From contig NZ_CP097128.1 in assembly GCF_023330685.1 (NCBI RefSeq), positions 744,001 through 808,000 on the forward strand: DNA of 64,000 bases, written 5' to 3'. Below are positions 36,492 to 45,500 of this stretch, one piece after another. The DNA is from Conexibacter sp. DBS9H8 (GTDB lineage Bacteria > Actinomycetota > Thermoleophilia > Solirubrobacterales > Solirubrobacteraceae). How positions within the stretch are numbered: the stretch's first letter is position 1; each line of letters begins with the position of its first letter. The position numbers and the translations under genes are program-made. The notes beneath the pieces were generated by a model that was given only the letters and a program-made list of their open reading frames with translations, had not been told where the DNA came from and did no database searches.

Positions 36492-36946
36492 ATGATCCTC
36501 GGTTGCCTCGGGACGGGGGACGCAGCTGCGCCTGCTGCCCCCGGCCGGCCCCGCGCTCACGCTGACGGTTCCAGGGCGTCCAAGCTCGCAGATGTTCACC
36601 GGCCCGAGCGGCGCTCCCGGCGGCCCGCGATCCCTCGACACGGGTCTCTACGTCGGACAGACCCTGTCGGTCACCTACACCCACGGTCCACGCGGAAGCC
36701 TGATGCTGCGCCAGCGCCGTGTCATCTCGACACCGACAACACGGTGACGACGTTCACCTGGCACCCGGTCAGGGAGGCGACTTCAGCGGCATCTCCAACG
36801 GCTGTGCGCTGACGGTCAGCTACTACGCGTCCGTCGACGGACTCCCCCCGGCCCGCATCTCGGCGCAGTTCCTCAGCCACTGGATCGCCCCCTCCGGGTT
36901 CACGGCGGCTTCCGGCATCACCGCCTACGGGGCCTGTTTTCACTGA
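36492..36946 (+). pseudogene. Fragmented gene for a small, perhaps secreted protein
   Basis: Protein-like stretches occur in succession in three frames: a hydrophobic start MILGCLGTGDAAAPAAPG, then FTGPSGAPGGPRSLDTGLYV and QTLSVTYTHGPRGSLMLRQ, then DNTVTTFTWHP, and finally GISNGCALTVSYYASVDGLP continuing to AYGACFH before a TGA. Joining them needs about three frame changes. This looks like a decayed gene of roughly 150 codons, or the effect of indels in the sequence. I do not recognise the family. Confidence 0.4.
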
Positions 36947-36977
36947 CCGCCGGCATCGAGCCGGGTGCCGGCGGCGG

Positions 36978-37703
36978 TCAGGACGGGCTCGCCGGTGCGA
37001 TCGTGAACACGACGGTGACCGTCGCGCTGACCGCCTGGGCTCCGGGAGACAGGGTCGTGGGGACCGAGGCGCTCGGGGCCGCCGCGGCGGCTGACCCCGG
37101 CGTGCTCAGGACCCCCGACTGCGGGTTGAGCGCCACCGACTGAACCCCGGTGACGGTGTCACCGAGCTGGGCGGCCGCGACGTTCGCCTGAGCCTGCGCG
37201 TTGGTGATCGCCGCGCTCTCAGCGGCGATCACCAACGCGGCCGGGTTGGAGAAGCTGAAGTTCGGCCCGTTGATCGCGCTTGCCCCCGCGTGGGTGGCGG
37301 CGTCGATGACGCGACCGGCCTGCGCCGGCGTTCCGGTGATCGACAGGGACTCAGACGCCGTGCAGCGGCGGATCTCGCGGCGGTGGCGCTTGGGGCCCAC
37401 CCGCACCCGGCCACACGCGGTGTTGACCGACTCGGTCTGGATCTGGGTGGCGGGGACCCCGAGGCTCCGGCTCGCCGCAACGATCGCGTCGACGCTTCGG
37501 TTGGCCGCCGACAGCGCCGACGCCGTCGTGGCGGCGGACCGGTTCACCGTCACCGACAGGTTCGCCTGGTCGGGCACGGCCATCACCGTTCCTTGTCCGC
37601 TGACGGTGAGTGTCCCCGGCGTCCCCGAGGTGGTGCTCGCGAGCGCCGCCGGCGCGGTGCCGAGCAGGATCAGGGCGACGGTGATGGCGGCACGGACGAA
37701 CAC
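36978..37703 (-). CDS. Secreted SIMPL-domain (DUF541) protein
   Basis: 241 residues from a GTG preceded by GAGGAG. The first 24 residues form a clear signal peptide (VRAAITVALILLGTAPAALA). The mature part starts TLTVSGQGTVMAVPDQANLS, the classic SIMPL opening, and continues with SVDAIVAASRSLGVPATQIQ and AITNAQAQANVAAAQLG. Family members are exported or outer-surface proteins with poorly known roles. A Cys pair (TACGRVRVG...RRCTASES) may form a disulfide. It stands alone. Confidence 0.85.
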   Translation of the reverse strand: MFVRAAITVALILLGTAPAALASTTSGTPGTLTVSGQGTVMAVPDQANLSVTVNRSAATTASALSAANRSVDAIVAASRSLGVPATQIQTESVNTACGRVRVGPKRHRREIRRCTASESLSITGTPAQAGRVIDAATHAGASAINGPNFSFSNPAALVIAAESAAITNAQAQANVAAAQLGDTVTGVQSVALNPQSGVLSTPGSAAAAAPSASVPTTLSPGAQAVSATVTVVFTIAPASPS

Positions 37704-37887
37704 GGGACTCCTCAGGCCGGGGGGTGACTTTCGCGACCCTAACGGGCGGGCCCGTGTTCGTGGGAGTGATTGCCTGCGGTTGCCGGGGCTGCGGCGGGGA
37801 GCGGAACGTCCGTCCCCGTTCACGGCGACAACGAGTGCGCCCGCTGCCCGTGGCATCCGTCCGTCACGGGGCCGGCTCGCGGTTCGG

Positions 37888-38457
37888 TCACTCCGAGGCG
37901 TGAGCCGCGATCCAGCGTCCGAGCGCGTGGTGTCCGACCTGCGTGAGGGTTCCGGTCGCGTTGATCCAGTCACGGGCGCGGAGCTCACCGATCAGCTCTG
38001 AGGCGCCTTCGGGGACGGGGCTTGCGTCGTGGGAGACGAACTCGTGGCTGCCGGGCGCGACGCTCAAGCGCCCCGAGTCGATGGCACTGAGCGCACGCCC
38101 CTGGGCGAGGGTCGGAACGTCAAGGGGGTGGGGGGCGGTGCTCGCCGGGGTGTCGTCGGCCCCCGGGCCGCCGGCGGACGACGCCCCGGCGGCGAACCGG
38201 CTGAGGCGGCTGAACAGGTCCGGTCCGATCAGCCCGCCGAGTTGGCGCAGCGCGTCCCCGGGCCCGTCCTCGGCCCGGGAGCGCAGCCACTCCTCAACCC
38301 GGTCGAGGTACTCGCGGGCCCGGTCGGCGTCAAGGCCCGTGACGCGCGCGAGCATGTCGAGGTCAAGCCGCTCGAGGTCTTCGACGGACCGGGCCATCTG
38401 CTCGATGATCCAGCGCAGGGCTGCGTCGCGGTCGCCGTTGTCACCGTCTGGGCTCAT
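37888..38457 (-). CDS. Hypothetical helical acidic protein
   Basis: 189 residues. The N-terminal 70 residues are strongly helical and acidic (ALRWIIEQMARSVEDLERLD, LDADRAREYLDRVEEWLRSR). A Gly/Ser/Ala/Pro linker follows, then a C-terminal domain with ELIGELRARDWINATGTLTQ and VGHHALGRWIAAH, which resembles a winged-helix or small regulatory module. No family recognised. The ATG at 38457 is preferred over one 57 codons upstream because the intervening translation looks non-coding. It is a single gene between the SIMPL gene and a divergent small membrane protein. Confidence 0.65.
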   Translation of the reverse strand: MSPDGDNGDRDAALRWIIEQMARSVEDLERLDLDMLARVTGLDADRAREYLDRVEEWLRSRAEDGPGDALRQLGGLIGPDLFSRLSRFAAGASSAGGPGADDTPASTAPHPLDVPTLAQGRALSAIDSGRLSVAPGSHEFVSHDASPVPEGASELIGELRARDWINATGTLTQVGHHALGRWIAAHASE

Positions 38458-38642
38458 CCCCCCATCATCGCAGGCACGCGCACTCTCCCTGGTGGGACGG
38501 ATCCGGCGGGCGACGGAGAGGGCGAGCCCTCGGGCGTGGGAGCCGGGCGAGCGGAGTGTCGCGTTTTGAATCCTCGCCAACTTGGGCAGCAGTGGGGGGA
38601 CACGGCATCCCGGATGGATGTCGCGCAAAACAAAGGAGAGAC

Positions 38643-38798
38643 ATGATCACCCTGGGCATCATCCTGCTCATCATCGGCTTCGTCGCCAAGATCGCGGTTC
38701 TGTGGTCCATTGGCATCATCCTGGTCCTCGTCGGACTGATCCTCGTCGTCCTCGGTGGCATGGGTCGGGCCGTCGGCGGCCGGCGTCACTACTTCTGA
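38643..38798 (+). CDS. DUF6131-like 51-residue membrane protein
   Basis: A tiny protein with two predicted membrane helices (MITLGIILLIIGFVAKIAVL and SIGIILVLVGLILVVLGG) and a basic GRAVGGRRHYF tail. It matches small actinobacterial membrane proteins often annotated DUF6131; function unknown. AAAGGAGA precedes the ATG at ideal spacing, so this start is preferred over upstream in-frame options. A GC-rich hairpin (CCCCGGC/GCCGGGG, 38875-38891) lies downstream and may terminate its transcript. Confidence 0.8.
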   Translation: MITLGIILLIIGFVAKIAVLWSIGIILVLVGLILVVLGGMGRAVGGRRHYF

Positions 38799-38874
38799 GT
38801 CGCGTCCGCGGGGAGCCGGCCACCGGCTCAAGGCAGGTCAGGTGAGGCGCAGAGGCGCCGGGCGCTGCGGGGCG

Positions 38875-39049
38875 CCCCGGCGGCGCCGGGGCATTGATAG
38901 GTCCCGGGGTATTCGACAGGTCCGGAACACGGGCGACGAGGAGACCCGTGGGTCCTCGTCACCGGAGCGACCCAAATCGTGCACGCCCGCCCTCCTCGGC
39001 GGCTGTGGGCACGATTGGGTGCGCCCAGTGCGCCCGATCGTGAACAGCC
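38875..39049. repeat. Cluster of inverted repeats upstream of a YdeI-like gene
   Basis: Four dyads occur in 175 nt: CCCCGGC/GCCGGGG (38875-38891); GACGAGG..ACCC with GGGTCCTCGTC (38935-38960); CCCAAATCGTGC (38971-38982) with GCACGATTGGG (39009-39019); and GGCTGTGGGCACGAT (from 39001) with ATCGTGAACAGCC (to 39049). The last two share the arm around GCACGATTGGG, so they are mutually exclusive. The region contains no gene and ends 44 nt before the next start codon. Confidence 0.55.
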
Positions 39050-39093
39050 GCCCCCGTGCCCGTTTCCCGCCGTCAAGCTGAGATCATCCCCCG

Positions 39094-39690
39094 ATGGCCA
39101 GTGAGCGGCAGACGCCCCGCCCCTCCGGTGAGATTGTGCAGTTCGCCACCGCCGACGCGTTCGCTGACTGGCTCGAGCTCCACCACGCCACCCATCCGGG
39201 GATCTGGCTCACGCTCGCCAAGAAGAAGGCTGAGGCGGTGACGCTCACCTACGCCGAGGCACTTGACGTCGCGCTCTGCTTCGGCTGGATCGACGGGCAG
39301 AAGGCTCGGCTCGATGAGCAGCATTGGCGCCAGCGCTTCACGCGCCGCTCGCCCCGCAGCCGCTGGTCACAGATCAACCGCGAGAAGGCGGAAGCCCTGA
39401 TCGCCGCCGATCGCATGCGGCCTGCCGGACATGCCGAGGTCGAGCGCGCCCGGGCCGACGGCCGCTGGGACGCGGCGTATGCGGGCCAGCGCACCGCCAC
39501 CGTCCCGGAGGACCTCCAACGCGAACTCGACCGCGACCCTCAGGCGGCCGCGGCGTTTGACGCCCTCGATGGCGCAAACCGCTACGCGATCATCTACCGC
39601 GTCAACGACGCCAAGCGTCCAGAGACCCGCGCGCGCCGGATCGGCACGTTTCTGGAGATGCTGCGGCGAGGCGAGCGCATCCACAACTGA
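39094..39690 (+). CDS. YdeI/OmpD-associated family protein
   Basis: 198 residues matching the YdeI family: HATHPGIWLTLAKKKAEAV, YAEALDVALCFGWIDGQKAR, FTRRSPRSRWSQINREKAE and a C-terminal helical part with ARRIGTFLEMLRRGERIHN. Members are small cytosolic proteins of uncertain role, linked to antimicrobial-peptide or stress resistance in some species. The protein is full length. It lies 69 nt upstream of the Wadjet operon on the same strand; YdeI is not a known part of that system. Alternative pairing hairpins lie just upstream. Confidence 0.85.
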   Translation: MASERQTPRPSGEIVQFATADAFADWLELHHATHPGIWLTLAKKKAEAVTLTYAEALDVALCFGWIDGQKARLDEQHWRQRFTRRSPRSRWSQINREKAEALIAADRMRPAGHAEVERARADGRWDAAYAGQRTATVPEDLQRELDRDPQAAAAFDALDGANRYAIIYRVNDAKRPETRARRIGTFLEMLRRGERIHN

Positions 39691-39759
39691 CCCGACCGGT
39701 CGGCCGGCTTCCTCCTGAGCCGTTCCGGTCAAGCGACGACCTCCGCGCACGTTCTGTCC

Positions 39760-41394
39760 GTGGCGAGCGCGATCCTCAAATCCACCATGGACGCAATCGC
39801 GGTGAGAGCCCACGCGGATGCGACGGCCCCCGAGTCGCCGGCGACTTCGACCGCGTACGGATTCGACGACGGCCAGCTCGGCGCCCACCGGGTCCTCACC
39901 TACGCGGTCGTCGATGGCGCAGACACCTACCGCCGGATCATGCGGATCCTCTACCTCGAGCACCAGTCCTTCGGCCTGCGGCTGCGTCCCGCCCAGGTGG
40001 CCGACCGGCTGCGGGAGCGCTACGGCCGGGAGTTCGACGCCGAGTGGCTCGATGCCCGCCTGCACGCACTCGCCGACTGGGGTGCCGTGGAACGCGACCA
40101 TGACGCAGGGCTCGCGTCCACGGCCGCGGAGTGGCGTCGCAACCGCTACACCTACGACGTGACGCCGGCAGGACGGCTGACCGAGGAACTGCTCGGACGC
40201 CTCGACGCGCTCGGTGAGGAGATCGGCCGCCTCGACACCGCCCGGCTGCCCCGCATCCGGGACGCCCTGAGCATGCTCGTGACGGAGCTGACCCGGCCCG
40301 AACCGGACGGCACCGAGCTTCGCGGGCTGTTCGAGAAGCTGCTCAATGAGGTCGAGCAGCTCCACCAGGGCGCCCTCTCCTTCATGCGCTCCCTCGGTGA
40401 TCTGATGCGCACCGTCGAACAGGTCGGTGAGGCGGAGTTCGAGCGCGGCAAGGCCGCGCTACTCGAGCACCTCCAGGGCTTCAAACGCACCCGGCTGCGC
40501 TACTCCGCCGAGATCCTCGCTCGGCTGGAGGAGATCGAGGGACACGGTGCCGACCAGCTTGTGGCGAGGATCGTCGTCGCTGAGGTGTTCGTCGAGCTTC
40601 CGGGCGGCGTATCGGTCGCCATCCAGCAGGAGCGTCGGCGCACGGAACTGCTCGAACGGTGGCACGGGCTGCGCTCATGGTTCGTCGGGGATGAGAACGA
40701 CCGCCGCTCGCCGTGGCGGACGCTCAACGACCAGGTCGTCGACGCGATCCGTGCCGTGCTGGCCATCGCCGAACGGCTGATCGAGCGCCGGTCGACCCGC
40801 ATCGACCGGGCCGGCGTCTTCCTTCACCTCGCCGCACAGGTGGCCCAGGCCCCACCGGGAGACGCCACCGGCTGGCTGCGGGTGGCCTTCGGACTCCGCA
40901 GCCCGCGCCACGTCGGCGTGCCCGAGGTCGACGCTGATCAGGTCGTCGCACCCGGCCGCACCTCATGGCACGCGGCGGACCCCGCCCCGGTCGTCACGTA
41001 CCTGCGCACGCCCGGAGCGGCGAAACCCGGGCGCGGCCGCGGCGCGCAGATCCGCGACCTCACCGAGATCCGCCGCCGCGTCCAGGAGCGCCGAGCCGCC
41101 GAACAGTGCGAACTCGACGCGCTGCTGGCGCGGATGTCGACCCGCGGACCGACATCCCTCTCGATGCTCGAGCACGTCGACGCCCAGGAGTTCCGCCACC
41201 TCCTCGGCTGGATCAGCCGGGCCTATGAGTCACCGGCCGGGGCCGACCAGACGCGCCGCGCCGGATCCACCGACGGTCGCGCGACGATCGTGCTGCACCC
41301 ACCCGTCGATCCACAGCGAGCGCGCACGCGCCTGCGCGCCCCCCACGGCACGCTCGAACTTCCCGACTTCACGATCGAGGTGATCCGCCGGTGA
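39760..41394 (+). CDS. jetA: Wadjet type II protein JetA (TIGR02677/DUF2397)
   Basis: 544 residues from GTG (535 from an ATG nine codons downstream; neither has a clear Shine-Dalgarno). It resembles the TIGR02677 family, with YRRIMRILYLEHQSFGLRLR near the start, winged-helix character and long helices such as RLPRIRDALSMLVTEL and a C-terminal LPDFTIEV end. In Wadjet/MksBEFG-like complexes this is the kleisin-like subunit linking the SMC dimer. It opens the four-gene operon and its stop overlaps the jetB GTG by 4 nt. Assignment rests on family resemblance and the unmistakable operon order. Confidence 0.85.
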   Translation: MASAILKSTMDAIAVRAHADATAPESPATSTAYGFDDGQLGAHRVLTYAVVDGADTYRRIMRILYLEHQSFGLRLRPAQVADRLRERYGREFDAEWLDARLHALADWGAVERDHDAGLASTAAEWRRNRYTYDVTPAGRLTEELLGRLDALGEEIGRLDTARLPRIRDALSMLVTELTRPEPDGTELRGLFEKLLNEVEQLHQGALSFMRSLGDLMRTVEQVGEAEFERGKAALLEHLQGFKRTRLRYSAEILARLEEIEGHGADQLVARIVVAEVFVELPGGVSVAIQQERRRTELLERWHGLRSWFVGDENDRRSPWRTLNDQVVDAIRAVLAIAERLIERRSTRIDRAGVFLHLAAQVAQAPPGDATGWLRVAFGLRSPRHVGVPEVDADQVVAPGRTSWHAADPAPVVTYLRTPGAAKPGRGRGAQIRDLTEIRRRVQERRAAEQCELDALLARMSTRGPTSLSMLEHVDAQEFRHLLGWISRAYESPAGADQTRRAGSTDGRATIVLHPPVDPQRARTRLRAPHGTLELPDFTIEVIRR

Positions 41395-42590
41395 CCCTCC
41401 GCGAGCTCGATGACCGCACCGAACGGACGATGGCCCTACGCGCGCTGTTGGCCGAGCCGTTCCTCGACCGCCGCGCACCCGCCTACGCGCTCGTCCGCCG
41501 TCACGAGCGGGAGATCGCCCGCGAGCTGCAGACGACCTTCGGCTACCAGCTCCAGGTCGGCAGTACCGCGGCTCGCGCCTCCGGTCCACCCACCGCCGCG
41601 GGGCACCACCGTCCGATCCGGGTACCGCCCGCCTCGGCGACCGGCCGGCGCCTGCCGCCGGATGAGTGGCCGGCCCTCAGCGACCGCGCCGGCCTCCTGC
41701 TGCTGCTGACCCTCGCAGCGCTCGAGCGCAGCGGCGCCCAGACGGCGATCGCCGAGCTCGCGCGGGACGTCGAGCGCGCCGCCGCCGACGTCGACCCGCC
41801 GGTGAGCGTCGACTTCAACCGCCGCGGCGAGCGCGTCGCGTTCGCCGACGGCCTAGACCTCCTCTGCCACTGGGGGGTTCTTGAGCACGCGTCCGGATCC
41901 CACGACAGCTACACGCGCCGCGAGCAGGGGGATGATGAGGCGCTGTTCACGATCGATCACCGCCGCCTTGCCCTCCTGCTCGAGGATCCCGCGGCCGCGC
42001 TCGCGGCGACGCACCTCGCGCAGCTGAGGGAGGCGTCCGGGCGCTACGCCCCGACGCCCGAGGGGGAGAACCGGGCTCGCTTTGAAGCGCTCACCCGCCG
42101 GCTCGCCGAGGATCCGGTGCTGCTGCTCGGCGATCTCGGGCCTGAGGAGCAGGCCTACTTCCTTGGCCAGCGCGCCCGCATCGAGGAGGCCGTCGCCCAC
42201 ACGACCGGTTATGTCGTCGAGCGCCGCCAGGAAGGCAGCGCGCTCATCTGTGATGACCGCGCGTTCACTGACCTGCCGTTCCCGACCAACGCGACGGTCA
42301 AGCAGGTCGCCCTGCTGCTCTGTGACCGGCTCAGCACGTGCGGCCCCGACGGCGAGCTGAGCCCGGAGGCGCTCCGTGATGCCGTCGGCGCGCTCATCCG
42401 CGAACACGGCGAGCACTGGGGGCGGGATACCCGCGACGTCACCCAGGTCACGGCACTTGCCGACGCGGCCATCGAGGTGCTCCTCGCCTGTGACCTGCTG
42501 CGGCGATCGGCCGGCGGCACCCTCGTGCCGATCCCGCTCGCGGCCCGCTTCCGGAGCCCGACGCTGCGCAGCGGGGGAGTCGCACGATGA
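41391..42590 (+). CDS. jetB: Wadjet type II protein JetB (TIGR02678/DUF2398)
   Basis: 399 residues starting at a GTG inside the jetA stop (GTGA). It resembles the TIGR02678 family: MALRALLAEPFLDRRAP, REIARELQTTFGYQLQV, DGLDLLCHWGVLEHASGSHD, and RFEALTRRLAEDPVLLLGDL. It is probably built of winged-helix domains and corresponds to the KITE subunit of SMC complexes. The stop overlaps the jetC ATG by 4 nt. Codon use and GC content resemble flanking core genes, so if the operon was acquired, it was acquired long ago or from a similar genome. Confidence 0.85.
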   Translation: MTLRELDDRTERTMALRALLAEPFLDRRAPAYALVRRHEREIARELQTTFGYQLQVGSTAARASGPPTAAGHHRPIRVPPASATGRRLPPDEWPALSDRAGLLLLLTLAALERSGAQTAIAELARDVERAAADVDPPVSVDFNRRGERVAFADGLDLLCHWGVLEHASGSHDSYTRREQGDDEALFTIDHRRLALLLEDPAAALAATHLAQLREASGRYAPTPEGENRARFEALTRRLAEDPVLLLGDLGPEEQAYFLGQRARIEEAVAHTTGYVVERRQEGSALICDDRAFTDLPFPTNATVKQVALLLCDRLSTCGPDGELSPEALRDAVGALIREHGEHWGRDTRDVTQVTALADAAIEVLLACDLLRRSAGGTLVPIPLAARFRSPTLRSGGVAR

Positions 42591-45500
42591 CCCCGAGCCC
42601 GGACCGCTGGCGGCCACGGCGTGCCGGCATCATCAATCTCTACGAGTACGCCGACCAGGTCTTTGACTTTGCCGGCGGGCGACTGCTGCTGCGCGGCCAC
42701 AACACGTCCGGCAAGACCAAGGCGCTTGAGCTGCTGTTGCCCTTCTGCCTCGACGGGGACATCAGTCCGAACAAGCTCGACCCGTTCGGAGGCGCCTACA
42801 AGGACATGAAGTGGAACCTCGTCGGCTGCACCGACGATGAGAAGCGCACCGGGTACGTGTGGATCGAGTTCGAGCGCCTCGACGCCAGCGGAGGGCTGCA
42901 GCGCCTCACCGCCGGCATCGGGCTGCGCGCCCAGAAGTCGCTTCCCAACGTCACGCGCTGGCACTTCATCGCGCGCAACCGGCACGTTGGCAGCGATCTC
43001 TCGTTCCTGCGCGGGCGTGAGCCGATCAGCCGCGCCGAGCTTGCCGCCGCCCTCGGAGATGACGGAGAGGTCCTCGAGAGCCAGCGCGACTATCGCGGGC
43101 GACTCGCCGATCTCCTGTTCGGCTTCTCCGGGGAGGAGCAGTACCAGACGATGCTGCGTCTGATGCGGGACCTGCGCCGCCCGCACCTGTCAAAGACCCT
43201 CGACCCCGATCGTGTCGCCGCGCAGCTTGCCGTCGGACTCCCCGCCGTCGACGAGGACCTGATGCGCCGGCTCGCCGGTGGTCTCGAGCAGATCGAGACG
43301 CTCGAGCGTGGCCTCAGCCGCCTCCGTGAGGTGCGCAGCCAGGTCAGCCGCTTCCATCAGCGCACCTACAGCGCCTACGCCCGAGCGATCGTCCGTGAGC
43401 GCACCGAGGCGTTGCGCCAGGCCCAGGTTGGCGTCGAGACCGCGGCCGAGCAGCTCAGGGACAGTGAGGCGCAGCTTGCCGACGAGCGGGAGGCCGCGAC
43501 ACGGGCGACCGCCGGGCGCCTCGCTGCCGATGCCGCCCTCAACCGCCTGGGCGCCGAACGGGACGCGCTCGTCACCTCCACGGAGTGGTCCTCGATTGCG
43601 GAGGTGGAGGCGATCGGGGCCCACGCAGCCAGCCGACAGCAGGCCGCTACCGCCTCCCGCGACTACGCCGACCGGGCCGGCGAGGCGGCGACCTCGGCGG
43701 AGGCGGAGCGGATCACCGCGGAGGCGGTCGCCGCCGACCAGCGTGAGGTGGCCGACGGCGACCTGGCCGCGGCGCGGGAGATCGCCGCCCGCGCGGGTCT
43801 CGGCGCTCGCGTCGGCCCGCTTTCCGAGCAGCTGGCCGCGACGGCGCTGAGCGCCGACACGTGGCGGTCGCTCGTGCACGATCTCGGCGCTGACTGGCGT
43901 GACGTCCTGCATCGCCACCGTGAGCTGATCCGGGCCTCCCTCGCCGCCCGCCACGCCGTCGAGCGGGCACGAGCGGACGAGCGGACCGCCGCGGAGCGCC
44001 TTGAGATCGCCGGCACGCGCGTCAGTGCGGCTGAGGCCTGCCTCGAAACCGCCCGGAGCGCCGTGTCCGACGCCCTCGCCCGCTGGAGGCGGGCACTCGG
44101 TGAGCTCGTCGTCTCAGACGAGGCGAGCGCGGCCGCCGACGAGCTCGCCTGCGCCGGGCAGGCCCCCGTCGATGCCCTCCGGCCGGCGATCGACCACTCT
44201 CGCCAGGCCCTCGCCGAGGAGCAGGCGACACTGCGGGCACAACGGGTGGGCCTGGAGCAGGCGACCCGCGCCGGCGAGTCCGAGATCGAGGTCTTGCGAT
44301 CCGCCCGCGACGATGGGCCCTCCGTCCCCGCCTGGTCACGGGCCCCACGCACCGGGCGCACCGGCGCTCCGCTGTGGCGGCTGATTGATTTCCAGGTAGC
44401 GCTCACCGTCGAGGAACGCGCCGCCTGTGAGGCGGCGCTTGAGGCCGCCGGTCTCCTCGATGCGTGGGTGACGCCCGACGGGCGCCTTGCCGACGCCTCT
44501 CTCGCCGACGTTGTCGCCCGGACCGGAGCGCCGGTCCCCGGATCATCCCTGCTCGCCGCCCTCACCCCGGTACCCGATCAGGCCGTCCCGGTGGGTGTGA
44601 TTGAGGCGCTGCTCGGCTCACTCGCCCTCGGCGAGCAGCCCGGCTGCAGCTGGATCGCCCTCGACGGACGGTTCTCGCTCGGCCCGTTGGGGGGACGTGG
44701 CGCCAAGGCCATGGCCGAGCACATCGGGGCGTCGGCCCGCGAGGCTCGGCGCGCCCGCCGGATCGCCGAACTGGCCCGCCAGATCGAGGAATTGGCCGCC
44801 CAGATCGCCACCCTCGATGCTCAGCTGACGGTCCTCGGTGAGCGCTGGGACACCCTTGACGCGGAGGTCGCGGCGATCCCGAAGGTGGAGGAGGTGGCCG
44901 CGGCGCTGCAGGCGCTCGGGGTCGCGACGACCCTCCTGGCCAGTGCTGCCCGCGAGCACGAGACGGCCTGTGCGGTGACCCGGGGGGCCGCCGAGGCCGA
45001 GATCGCCGCCGACGGCGCCCGCCGTGAGCACGCAGCCACCCACCGTCTCGCCCCCGCACTCGACGAGGTCACCCTCGACGAGCTGCGCCACGCCACCGCC
45101 GAACTGGCCGGGGCCGCCACCACCGCGGCCCGCTCCTGGGTCCAGGCCGAGCGGGCGGCGGCCGCCGCGCAGGCGGCCAGCGCCCGCACCGTCGAGCTTC
45201 AGGACGCGGCAGCGACCGAGGACGAGCGCGCCCGCCACGTCGAGGCTGAGGCCCAGCGGCTGCAGGCGGAGTACGACACGCGTCAGGCGGCGCTCGGGAG
45301 AACCGGTGACCAGCTGCGCCAGCGCCATTCCGAGGTGATGGCCGCCCTCGAGCAGGCCCGCAGCGACCACGCTCACGGGCTGGAGGCCGAGCAGACGGCG
45401 GTCATCCGCGTGCATGACCTCGAGCGCGACTGCCTCACGCGTCGCAGCGCCCATGAGATTGCGCGCGCCCACCGCGAGACGACGGTGGCCGGCCTCCGCC

